DNA of 64,000 bases from Flavobacterium resistens (lineage in GTDB: Bacteria > Bacteroidota > Bacteroidia > Flavobacteriales > Flavobacteriaceae), in the NCBI RefSeq assembly GCF_900182645.1, contig NZ_FXTA01000001.1, positions 1,347,209 to 1,411,208 of the forward strand, written 5' to 3'. Shown here piece after piece: positions 56,778 to 64,000 of this stretch. A program made the translations under genes and the position numbers. The stretch's first letter is position 1; each line of letters starts with the position of its first letter. Below the pieces are notes generated by a model. The model saw only the letters and a program-made list of their open reading frames with translations, was not told the DNA's origin and did no database searches.

Positions 56778-57445
56778 AGAACACCATTTTTAAATTGTTT
56801 ACTGAATTCATCAAAATTTTGAAGCTCATCTTTATATAATTTGGAGAGTCTATGAATTGCTGGTCTTATTTCAAAAAGCAGCTCTTCATTTTGAGCAGAC
56901 TGCTTATCTACCCAACCAAGCTTATCGAAACTGCTAATAGTTTTATGGAATTTACTTTCTACCGCACTCCATTCCTTTTCATCGTAAGAATCTCTTAAAG
57001 TATCAAAAAGTATTCTTTTATAGGCCTCTTGATGATCACTTTCCAAGATTTGATTTTTGATATCATTCCAATGAATAATTTTTTCTTCATCAAAATATTT
57101 TTGATAATACATATCCCATAACATCAGCCCTATAATAGTCTGCATCTCTGTAAGCTCTCTATTCCTGCCATTTTCTGATAACTTTCCTCTTCCAGTATCC
57201 CAAAAATCAAGATAGTAGCATTTATTGCCATCGAACACATCTGGAATGAGATTTAATTTGTATAGTTTTTTATAATAATTCTGCCAGCTCGCTTCATAAC
57301 TTTCCAGTAAGGAGTATAAAGAGTAAAACTTTTGATCAATATGCTTTCCAGACAACAATAAAATATTGATGTCTGCAAAATGTTTTTCGACACTGTCCTC
57401 TAATAAAAAACTATAATCTTCTATTTCTTGATTCTCGTTTTCCAT
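56774..57445 (-). CDS. jetB: Wadjet JetB-like subunit (MukE/MksE-like)
   Basis: The 223-residue protein has no motif that identifies it alone. Its size, predicted winged-helix-type alpha content and place between the kleisin-like and SMC genes match JetB/MksE. That subunit bridges the kleisin and supports the dimeric motor. It overlaps jetA by 25 bases and jetC by 4, so production is tightly coupled. Assignment is mainly by operon position. Confidence 0.72.
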   Translation of the reverse strand: MENENQEIEDYSFLLEDSVEKHFADINILLLSGKHIDQKFYSLYSLLESYEASWQNYYKKLYKLNLIPDVFDGNKCYYLDFWDTGRGKLSENGRNRELTEMQTIIGLMLWDMYYQKYFDEEKIIHWNDIKNQILESDHQEAYKRILFDTLRDSYDEKEWSAVESKFHKTISSFDKLGWVDKQSAQNEELLFEIRPAIHRLSKLYKDELQNFDEFSKQFKNGVL

Positions 57446-58779
57446 AGTGATATATTTTGTTCATCTAATGAAATTAACTCCTGTTTTATATCTATAACTA
57501 CTTCTTTATCTTCCGATGCGTAAGAAACCATCTGTGATGCAACTTGGTAAGCAATTGATTCATCTTCTTCTTCATTGGCTATCGCTGTCATTAATTCGTC
57601 CATTATCAATTCCTTTCTTGTTTGAAGCATATCTTTTGCCTTAGCAACCCAATTATTTATGCGCTGCTGATTATCAATTTCCTTTACAATTTTTAACCGT
57701 TCATTAAATGCATAATTTTCGTCAGCTTTAATGTTTATTATAATATTTGAAGTATGAATATTAAAATCATAATGTCTGGGATATAATATACTTGTACTTT
57801 CAAAAACCAATGCCTTTAATGGGAAACCGTTTTCGAAGATCGCTCCAGATTCAGTGTATTTAGTATTTTCTAGCGCCAATTTAAAAAATTTCTTAATCTG
57901 TAGCCTAAAATGTGAGCGGGTTGAAAATTGTTCTTGAAGTTCGCTTAGTTTTTCACTGGCATGATTAATTTGCCTTCGGATAATATTAACCTTATTATCT
58001 ACTGAATTAAAAAAATCCTTTAAATCAGCATATACTTCTCTTCCTCTTTCCCAGTCATTAATATTTTTATCTATTTCAGTCTTGTCAAGAAGTAAGCTTT
58101 TATTCATCTTCTGATAGAATAAATCGATAACGCTTTGCAAATTATCAAGAAACTTATCTTTAGATAAAATTGCATTAGTAATGTCCTCAGCTTTTACACC
58201 AAATTTTCTAAATACCAAAGTGAATTCTTTAACTAGAATTGTAGCGTCCTGTTCATCTTTTTGCAGAATATCGTTTAAATCTTTGTAACTATCTCTAAGT
58301 TCATCCTCCAAAGACTCCAAATGATCGACTATGATTTTTTTTGAGCCTTGGATAAATATTCTGCCAAATTTTCTTTCGAGTACATCAATGGATGTTATTT
58401 CATTGAAATTTATTATAAAGGAATCTTCAAAACTCTTCTTTAACGGATGATTTTTATAAGGATTCTCTAGTTTATTGACCATTAGATCCACAACATTTTT
58501 TGCATAGTCAGTCAGATAATATTTCCATGGTTCGTCCGGATGATTTCTAAAAAAATAATGAAAAAGATTGTCTTTAATATTTCCCCATTGACGCACTGAG
58601 TCTTGCTCAAATTGAATACTTATATCTTTTAAAATCTCATTAATTTCTTTAACCGTAAAATACTCATCAATCTCGCCGGCTTTAATCTTTTCATATATAG
58701 CAATAATGAGAAAGCCACCATCAAATTTTGAAGGTAACAAAAGATCATACTTAAGATACAGTTCGCTATACTCCATCAT
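57421..58779 (-). CDS. jetA: Wadjet JetA-like kleisin (MukF/MksF-like)
   Basis: The 452-residue protein is the first gene of the operon. It is mostly alpha-helical, with a winged-helix-like N-terminus (about 1-100). A long helical middle (about 150-290) looks like the MukF four-helix bundle, and the acidic C-terminal part holds ANEEEDESIAYQ. Length and position match JetA. Sequence similarity to known kleisins cannot be tested here. Two ATGs (58779, 58776) are equally possible starts. Confidence 0.72.
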   Translation of the reverse strand: MMEYSELYLKYDLLLPSKFDGGFLIIAIYEKIKAGEIDEYFTVKEINEILKDISIQFEQDSVRQWGNIKDNLFHYFFRNHPDEPWKYYLTDYAKNVVDLMVNKLENPYKNHPLKKSFEDSFIINFNEITSIDVLERKFGRIFIQGSKKIIVDHLESLEDELRDSYKDLNDILQKDEQDATILVKEFTLVFRKFGVKAEDITNAILSKDKFLDNLQSVIDLFYQKMNKSLLLDKTEIDKNINDWERGREVYADLKDFFNSVDNKVNIIRRQINHASEKLSELQEQFSTRSHFRLQIKKFFKLALENTKYTESGAIFENGFPLKALVFESTSILYPRHYDFNIHTSNIIINIKADENYAFNERLKIVKEIDNQQRINNWVAKAKDMLQTRKELIMDELMTAIANEEEDESIAYQVASQMVSYASEDKEVVIDIKQELISLDEQNISLWKTRIKK

Positions 58780-59362
58780 TTATCAATTATAATCAAACCA
58801 TTTAACTTGAAATTTATTATGAGTTTCGCCATAAAAGCTATAATAGAAATGTTTTCAATACAAAAACCTAATTCTTATTACCAAATATCATTCTTTAATA
58901 TGGTTCTTTTTTACGGAAAACCATACTGCTCCTTCAAATATATCGATTCAAAAAAGTTAACAACCACGTATTTATACGTGTTTATTTAAAATTAATTTAA
59001 CTAATAATCACTATTGATCTATCCTAAAATTACTGGGCAACTTTTATAATTTTACTGCATACTGATAAAATTAATCACAATGATGAAAAACATTTTTTTG
59101 TCTATTATGTACACCATGCTTCAATATCCTTCAAATTTTATAGTGAATATAATAATAAAAAGAATTTACGCAAGTTCAAAAAAGTCGATCAACAATCTGT
59201 GGTTAAAACATTTTCGCCGATATTTCAACATACTTCCACAGAATATAACACACTGAAAATCAATACTAAAAAATAACAAAAACTTTAACAGTAAGAAAGT
59301 AAAAGTTATATTATTTTTTCAGATATTCGTCATGTGAAAAAATCACGAGAAAAAATCACATT
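58780..59362. other. divergent regulatory gap between the Wadjet operon and the ATPase gene
   Basis: This very AT-rich region of about 580 bases separates two divergent defence-like operons and must hold both promoters. I see no clear TAnnTTTG box. The 60-residue open frame at 58807-58989 is not called, because it has no start context or features. Confidence 0.45.
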
Positions 59363-60691
59363 ATGTTAATCAGTCTTGAAGTAGAAAATTTTAGATCATT
59401 TAAAAATCGAGCAGTATTCCATATGCTGCAACGTAATTACAAGCGCTTTACAGAACATGTTGTTACGGTAAATGATAATCTTAGTATTCTAAAAACCAGT
59501 GGAATTTATGGATCGAATGGTTCTGGAAAATCTAATTTATTTAAATGCCTGTACTATCTCAAAAAGGTAGTTGAAAGTAGTCATTTTTTAAGAAGCGTTG
59601 AAGCAATTAAAAATTTCACCCCATTTAAATTAGATGATTTACAATCTGGAAAACCAATTAAAATTGAATTAGACATTTTAATTGATAATTTTGTCTACTC
59701 ATACAAGATTAATTTTAACTCAGAACTTCACATAATTTACGAAGAGCTTTTTAAAGTCGTGAACGGAGAGGTACAACTTATTTTTAAGAGACATGAAAAC
59801 AATGCTGTTGATTTTCCAAGCAATCCTGCACTTGAAACTTTAAAAATTCAATTGTCACAAGCTCTTTTACCTCAAACGTCTATATTATGCTTCGATTTAA
59901 TTAAAGATATCGAGATTACTAAAGTTAGTGATTGGTTTAAAACAAAAATCGATTTTCTATTCCCAACATATGAATTTGATGACATTGCCTATATACTTTC
60001 ATTAAAAAATGAATATCTTCAGTTGGCTAACAATATTATTAAGCCTTTAAATCTTGGCATTGACGAATTAAAAATCAACTTAGTACCAATTTCTATATAT
60101 TTAGGATTAGATAATAAAGATATCATAACGCAAATATCTGCGATTTTACAAAAAAAAACCCACCACTCCTTTAAAGATAATATGGGTGATTACTGTACAG
60201 CTTTGAAAAATGAAAAAGGTGAAATTTTGATTGCTAAATTAGTATGCATACATTATGGAACTGACGGAAGTATTATCGAGTTTGACGTAGATCAAGAATC
60301 TAGAGGAACAATTGTGCTTTTACATTTAATTCCAGCTTTAATTCGTTCATATGGAGAAGGGGTTAACTACTTTATTGATGATATAAACACAAGTTTGCAT
60401 CCAATATTACTTAGGGAAATACTTGGCCAATATCTTTCATTTAATTTAGGGAATGCGAAAGGACAATTAATTTTTAATTCTCATGAAGATCTCTTGATGG
60501 ATGAAAGAATAGTGAGACAAGACGAAATTTGGTTAACGGAAAAGAAAAATGGTATTTCTGACATTTTTCCATTGTCAGATTTTCCTAATATCCGTTTCGA
60601 TTTAAACTTAAGAAAGAATTATTTAAATGGAAAGTTTGGAGGCGTTCCATTTGAACATCAACCAGATAAATTAAATTTCGGTGGCAAATAA
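59363..60691 (+). CDS. AAA15/OLD-like ATPase of a two-gene module
   Basis: The 442-residue protein opens LISLEVENFRSFKNRAVFHM and has Walker A GSNGSGKS (50-57). A late ABC/OLD-type Walker B FIDDINTSLHP lies near 337-347, with Asp where Glu is usual. The switch-like His region FNSHEDLL and the family ending YLNGKFGGVPF follow. It belongs with the AAA15 or AbiL-type ATPases found in many anti-phage systems. No nuclease (Toprim) domain is visible. It overlaps the next gene by 11 bases, so they form one unit. Confidence 0.85.
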   Translation: MLISLEVENFRSFKNRAVFHMLQRNYKRFTEHVVTVNDNLSILKTSGIYGSNGSGKSNLFKCLYYLKKVVESSHFLRSVEAIKNFTPFKLDDLQSGKPIKIELDILIDNFVYSYKINFNSELHIIYEELFKVVNGEVQLIFKRHENNAVDFPSNPALETLKIQLSQALLPQTSILCFDLIKDIEITKVSDWFKTKIDFLFPTYEFDDIAYILSLKNEYLQLANNIIKPLNLGIDELKINLVPISIYLGLDNKDIITQISAILQKKTHHSFKDNMGDYCTALKNEKGEILIAKLVCIHYGTDGSIIEFDVDQESRGTIVLLHLIPALIRSYGEGVNYFIDDINTSLHPILLREILGQYLSFNLGNAKGQLIFNSHEDLLMDERIVRQDEIWLTEKKNGISDIFPLSDFPNIRFDLNLRKNYLNGKFGGVPFEHQPDKLNFGGK

Positions 60692-61433
60692 TTACTACGA
60701 TAAATACAAAAAATTAAGTGATCCAGAACAGGAACGAAAAGAGAAAGAAGGCTACCAAATGGAATATGAGAGTTTTGCACTATCATATCTCCAATTGAGA
60801 AAACTAATTGGGTATTTGGGTATTTTACTACCTTTCTTTTGCATGGGAAGCTCATATTTTTACAATAATCCGATTTTACCTTCCATCAGTCATTATTATC
60901 ATAGTACAGCTCGTCTATTTTTCGTAATCATACTTTTCTTTTTAGGAATTTTCTTATTTAGCTATAAAGGTAGTGACAAATACGAGCGTGTCGCTTGTAA
61001 AACGTTAGCAATAATGGCGTTTTTAATAGCACTTTTTCCAACCGCAAATACTATATGTAAAATAAAAGATTGTTATACTGATAGTGATCTTAATTCATTT
61101 ATTATGCCAGCAGTAGTCGATTTACCGTGGAAAGGCAAATTTCATCTCTTTTGTGCAGGAATATTTTTTGTTTTGTTAATTTATCTTGTTTATAAATTCC
61201 TAAAGGCAGAAAAACGGCATAGCACCCCAAATAAAACATCAATCATAATTTATAAAATTTGTGCTACAGGAATGATATTAGCCCTATTAGGAATTGTTTC
61301 TACAATGATTATTTTTGGAAATAAAAGTGACGGATGGGGTTTTCCTCCAACATTCACATGTGAAACTTTAGCTTTATTATGTTTTGGATTTTCTTGGTTA
61401 ACAAAAGGAAAAACATTTTATAAAAAGCCCTAA
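60681..61433 (+). CDS. six-helix membrane protein coupled to the ATPase
   Basis: The 250-residue protein has six predicted transmembrane segments, near 42-61, 78-98, 106-126, 151-173, 187-212 and 225-242. It has a charged 40-residue head. The pattern SISHYYHSTARLFFVII...LFSYKGSD...LIALFPT is a recognisable but unnamed family of small membrane proteins. The start is GTG at 60681, inside the ATPase gene; an ATG at 60762 is an alternative. It may act as the membrane effector controlled by the ATPase, which is inference from coupling and context. Confidence 0.78.
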   Translation: MANNYYDKYKKLSDPEQERKEKEGYQMEYESFALSYLQLRKLIGYLGILLPFFCMGSSYFYNNPILPSISHYYHSTARLFFVIILFFLGIFLFSYKGSDKYERVACKTLAIMAFLIALFPTANTICKIKDCYTDSDLNSFIMPAVVDLPWKGKFHLFCAGIFFVLLIYLVYKFLKAEKRHSTPNKTSIIIYKICATGMILALLGIVSTMIIFGNKSDGWGFPPTFTCETLALLCFGFSWLTKGKTFYKKP

Positions 61434-61764
61434 TTTTGATTGAAGTATAGTTTATTCGATATCACTTTTCAAAGCTAATCATTAAATTTACAGATACTTA
61501 GAGCTGTATCCGCACCGTAGACAAAATTGAAGCATTCACGAAAAAAAATGCACAAAAAAATAATCAAGATTTATATTTTCAGTGCATTAATTTGTCAAAA
61601 AATATAAAGCTCATCGTAAATTATGTTTTTTTCACGAGCAAATTATCGAATCCAAACCCTGTGTTTCACAAGAAGTTACCCTCCAGAATTAAAGTTATAG
61701 ACTCGGATAAAAATTATTTCCTTTATAAAACTATAAAAAAATTTCTAGAATTGAAAAAACATTT
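61434..61764. other. right-end gap of the island
   Basis: No gene is supported; the open frame at 61592-61792 runs into the tRNA promoter and is not called. The gap holds the degenerate third palindrome and, at 61457, the word CGATATCAC that also precedes copy A at 49028. Confidence 0.45.
61491..61527. repeat. structured palindrome, degenerate copy C
   Basis: CAGATACTTAGAGCTGTATC followed by CGCACCGTAGACAAAATT lines up with copies A and B (CAGAACATTTCC...GTGTCCGCACTGCGGACACAATT). Its arms no longer pair fully. Confidence 0.6.
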
Positions 61765-61772
61765 TATCTTTG
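61765..61772 (+). promoter_or_regulatory. -7 box (TATCTTTG) of tRNA-Ser copy 2
   Basis: It matches TAnnTTTG, 32 bases before the tRNA as in copy 1. The leader between box and tRNA is also similar to that of copy 1 (TTTGCAC.CGCAAT.AG.AAATGAT). Confidence 0.6.
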
Positions 61773-61804
61773 CACCCGCAATGAGAAAATGATTGCGTCT
61801 TACT

Positions 61805-61889
61805 GGAGGAATGGCAGAGCGGTCGAATGCGGCAGTCTTGAAAACTGTTGACTGTAACAGGTCCGGGGGTTCGAATCCCTCTTCCTCCG
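61805..61889 (+). tRNA. tRNA-Ser (anticodon TGA), copy 2
   Basis: The acceptor stem GGAGGAA pairs with TTCCTCC, the discriminator is G, and no CCA is encoded. The anticodon TGA is at 61839-61841. The 73 bases between the stem differences are identical to copy 1. It forms the right boundary of the island and looks complete and transcribable. Confidence 0.96.
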
Positions 61890-61897
61890 CTGAATTT

Positions 61898-61932
61898 CAA
61901 AACCTCAATATTCTTATTGAGGTTTTTTTTGC
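61898..61932 (+). terminator. terminator after tRNA-Ser copy 2
   Basis: AACCTCAATA and TATTGAGGTT (one-base slack around TTCT) form a stem ending in eight T. Confidence 0.85.
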
Positions 61933-62284
61933 TTTATACTGAAGTAATATTAAAATAAAAAAAATCACAAAGTTTAATTTCGATACAAGTTCAACCATAA
62001 AAAAACCACTCTTTATTCATTTAAGCGCGTAGAATAATACATAATTCCAAAACTAAGTTTGTGTACTCCCCCAATTAATGAACTTCATAAAGCTTACATA
62101 TAGAACAATAAAAATCTACTAAAAACAAGCATCCAATTACTCAGAACAAAACAATCATTAAAAAGACCAACACATTAAATTTAAAGCTAAAAAAACCAAT
62201 ATTTTCAAATTTTCAATCATTCACTTTTATTTTGTATTTTAGTGTAAAAGAAACTACAGTAAAACCTCTAAAACAAAAATAAAA
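61933..62284. other. AT-rich intergenic region
   Basis: I see no gene or RNA. It presumably holds the promoter of the hydrolase gene; TGTATTTTAG near 62232 is a weak candidate -7 region. Confidence 0.4.
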
Positions 62285-63304
62285 ATGTATCGTATACTAC
62301 TTATTTTATTACTCAGTTTAACAATTTCCTGTCAGAAAGAAAACCACACACAATCGCTGACTGACTATTTTACATATAAAGAAAATAGCACATTAGAATC
62401 TGCAGGGGTAAAAATGATCCCAATTAAAACACCTGTTGGAAATTTTAAAGTATGGACAAAACGTTTTGGAACTAATCCAAAAATTAAGATACTTTTATTA
62501 CATGGAGGCCCAGCAATGACACATGAATATATGGAATGCTTTGAAACATTTTTCCAACGAGAAGGCTTCGAATTTTATGAATACGATCAACTTGGATCCT
62601 ACTATAGCGATCAGCCAAAAGACAGCACTTTATGGACTACGGAAAGATTTGTAGAAGAAGTAGAACAAGTACGCAAAGCAATTAACGCAGATAAAGAAAA
62701 CTTCTACGTTTTAGGAAATTCCTGGGGCGGAATCCTTGCAATGGAATATGCTCTAAAATATCAGCAGAACCTAAAAGGGTTGTTAATTTCAAATATGATG
62801 GCAAGTGCCCCTGACTATGGAAAATACGCTGAAAAAGTGCTTTCAAAACAAATGAAGCCAGAAATACTAACTGAAATAAGAACATTAGAAGCTAAAAAAG
62901 ATTTTAATAACCCAAGATACATGGAGCTTTTAATTCCAAACTTCTATCACGAACATTTATGTCGATTAAAAGAATGGCCAGACGGACTAAATAGGGCATC
63001 AAAACACGTAAATGGAGAAATCTACACGATGATGCAAGGCCCAAGTGAATTTGGAATCAGCGGTCGCTTAGCAAAATGGGACATTAAAAATCGCTTACAT
63101 GAGATAGAAGTACCAACTCTCATGATTGGAGCCAAATATGATACAATGGATCCAAAAGCAATGGAAGAACAAAGCAAACTAGTCAAAAAAGGACGTTTTT
63201 TATATTGCCCAAACGGTAGTCATCTTGCTATGTGGGATGATCAACAAATATTCATGAAGGGAGTTATTGAGTTCATTAATGATGTTAACTCAAACAAAAT
63301 ATAA
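62285..63304 (+). CDS. lipoprotein alpha/beta-hydrolase (proline iminopeptidase-like)
   Basis: The 339-residue protein has a lipoprotein signal (LLSLTISC, Cys near 16) and an alpha/beta-hydrolase domain. The oxyanion region is LLLHGGPAMTHEY, the nucleophile elbow GNSWGG (Ser near 146), and the late His is in CPNGSHLAMWDD; an acid lies in GAKYDTMDP. The HGGP and GxSWGG patterns are those of prolyl aminopeptidases. It would act at the cell surface or in the periplasm, perhaps on peptides ending in proline. It is monocistronic. Confidence 0.9.
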   Translation: MYRILLILLLSLTISCQKENHTQSLTDYFTYKENSTLESAGVKMIPIKTPVGNFKVWTKRFGTNPKIKILLLHGGPAMTHEYMECFETFFQREGFEFYEYDQLGSYYSDQPKDSTLWTTERFVEEVEQVRKAINADKENFYVLGNSWGGILAMEYALKYQQNLKGLLISNMMASAPDYGKYAEKVLSKQMKPEILTEIRTLEAKKDFNNPRYMELLIPNFYHEHLCRLKEWPDGLNRASKHVNGEIYTMMQGPSEFGISGRLAKWDIKNRLHEIEVPTLMIGAKYDTMDPKAMEEQSKLVKKGRFLYCPNGSHLAMWDDQQIFMKGVIEFINDVNSNKI

Positions 63305-63872
63305 AAAAACACAGATTATTCACTTTAACACCAAATAAACCTTATAAAAAATTTATATAAAACATACTTAAAAGACAAAACCTATTTTTTCAAACTATTT
63401 CTTTCATCATATTCCTTCAATCCGGACTTTCTGCTTCACTTTTAGCGAGAGAAGCCTAGAAAAAAAAATTTTATTGCTTTTCTTTAAAAGGATTTAGCTT
63501 CAATCAATAATGCGTTTAGAAGCAAAATATACACTTAAGTTTTCATAATAAAAACATTATTCAAACAAAAAAGTAACTCAACATAGCTTTTTTTTTCATT
63601 TTCAGAGTTTTATTCCAAGAACCCAATAGAAACAATACACTACCATCATAAAAATATTTCACGATAAGGCATAATTCGAAACCAAATCAAACCATTTTTA
63701 TTGTTTCATATCACTTATCACTCATTTGCCAATTTTATATTCAAAGCCAGATTTAAGACAAAAAAATTAAAACATTGCGCACAAAATATATGCATAAAAA
63801 TTGCAGATTTCAGTCGTTCTAAGATGAAAAATAAGTTTCAGTTTCCAGAGGATTCCTCCAAAAGGTTTATAA
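63305..63872. other. AT-rich gene-free region
   Basis: Nothing convincing lies in this region of about 570 bases between the hydrolase and the rRNA operon. The open frame at 63701-63895 overlaps the rRNA terminator and is discounted. Confidence 0.45.
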
Positions 63873-63910
63873 ACAAAAAAATCCCCATCAAATGAATGAT
63901 GAGGATTCTC
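63873..63910 (-). terminator. rRNA operon terminator
   Basis: On the minus strand GAATCCTCATCATTC and GATGGGGATTTTTTTG form an imperfect stem (AATCC-CATC) with a T-run. It lies just after the 5S gene. Confidence 0.8.
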
Positions 63911-63918
63911 AAAAGAAA

Positions 63919-64000
63919 GGCGACGACATACTCTCCCACATAATTGCAGTACCATCTGCGCAGGCGGGCTTAACTTCTCTGTTCGGGATGGGAAGAGGTG
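63919..64000 (-). rRNA. rrf: 5S rRNA, 3' part (partial)
   Basis: The plus-strand sequence GGCGACGACATACTCTCCCA and later GCAGTACCATC, GGCGGGCTTAACTTCTCTG and TTCGGGATGGGAAGAGGTG are the reverse complement of the conserved 5S loop regions. The gene runs off the window edge, so its 5' part and the rest of the rRNA operon lie beyond 64,000. Confidence 0.93.

Noticed and set aside
52702..58779. Housekeeping MukBEF-type condensin
   Set aside because: The fourth gene with Toprim residues and the position in an integrase-bearing island fit a Wadjet/MksBEFG defence system better than a core chromosome condensin.
58807..58989. 60-residue open frame between the two defence-like operons
   Set aside because: It is short, very AT-rich and in the shared promoter region, with no features.
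61592..61792. 66-residue open frame before tRNA-Ser copy 2
   Set aside because: It overlaps the tRNA promoter and ends in the tRNA leader.
61805..61889. Simple attR fragment of the tRNA
   Set aside because: The copy is full length, folds completely, differs by a compensatory pair and has its own promoter box, so I call it a tRNA gene.
63701..63895. 64-residue open frame near the rRNA operon
   Set aside because: It runs into the rRNA terminator and has biased, featureless composition.

Overview
The window looks like a chromosome segment from a Flavobacterium-type bacterium (Bacteroidota, Flavobacteriia). The evidence is low GC, secreted proteins whose signal peptides end in A-Q, promoters with TAnnTTTG -7 boxes, few obvious Shine-Dalgarno sites, a flavobacterial-looking gene order (peroxiredoxin, thioredoxin, tpx, dgkA, ftsK, lolA-like, lptG-like, ribB), and intergenic gaps filled with short inverted-repeat elements. 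The organism call is inference from gene content, since no database search was possible.

Bases 1-47,250 are mostly housekeeping. In order they hold a gene fragment, a small secreted TonB-plug-like protein, a ComM/YifB ATPase, two Gfo/Idh oxidoreductases (one TAT-exported), two secreted amidohydrolase-like proteins, an ammonium channel, tilS-dsbD, pabB, a lipocalin, dihydrolipoyl dehydrogenase, and an Lrp regulator divergent from a methionine gamma-lyase-like enzyme. An amino acid permease, a large FAD/Fe-S D-2-hydroxyacid dehydrogenase and a LemA pair follow. Bases 31.2-38.1 kb are a probable peptidoglycan-recycling cluster: anmK, a DigH/GHL10-like hydrolase, an AmpG-like transporter, a TPR-like protein, a GNAT and a NagZ-like GH3. 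Bases 38.2-47.2 kb hold peroxide defence and then cell-envelope and division genes.

Bases 47,378-61,889 are an accessory island bounded by two near-identical full-length tRNA-Ser(UGA) genes in direct orientation. A tyrosine recombinase sits just inside the first tRNA. Next come an IS3-family element with an A6G frameshift site, an array of 42-bp tandem repeats, a self-inhibited class II Fic protein, and a four-gene SMC/Toprim operon on the minus strand that I read as a Wadjet (JetABCD) anti-plasmid system. Divergent from that operon is a translationally coupled pair: an AAA15/OLD-like ATPase and a six-helix membrane protein. I do not recognise this pair as a named system, and it is the best candidate here for an undescribed defence module. 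A structured palindrome family occurs twice near the integrase and once, degenerate, near the far end.

Bases 61,890-64,000 hold a lipoprotein alpha/beta-hydrolase, a long AT-rich gap, and the 3' end of a 5S rRNA gene on the minus strand, so an rRNA operon continues past the window. All functions are inferred from motifs and context. Residue positions are counted by eye and approximate.
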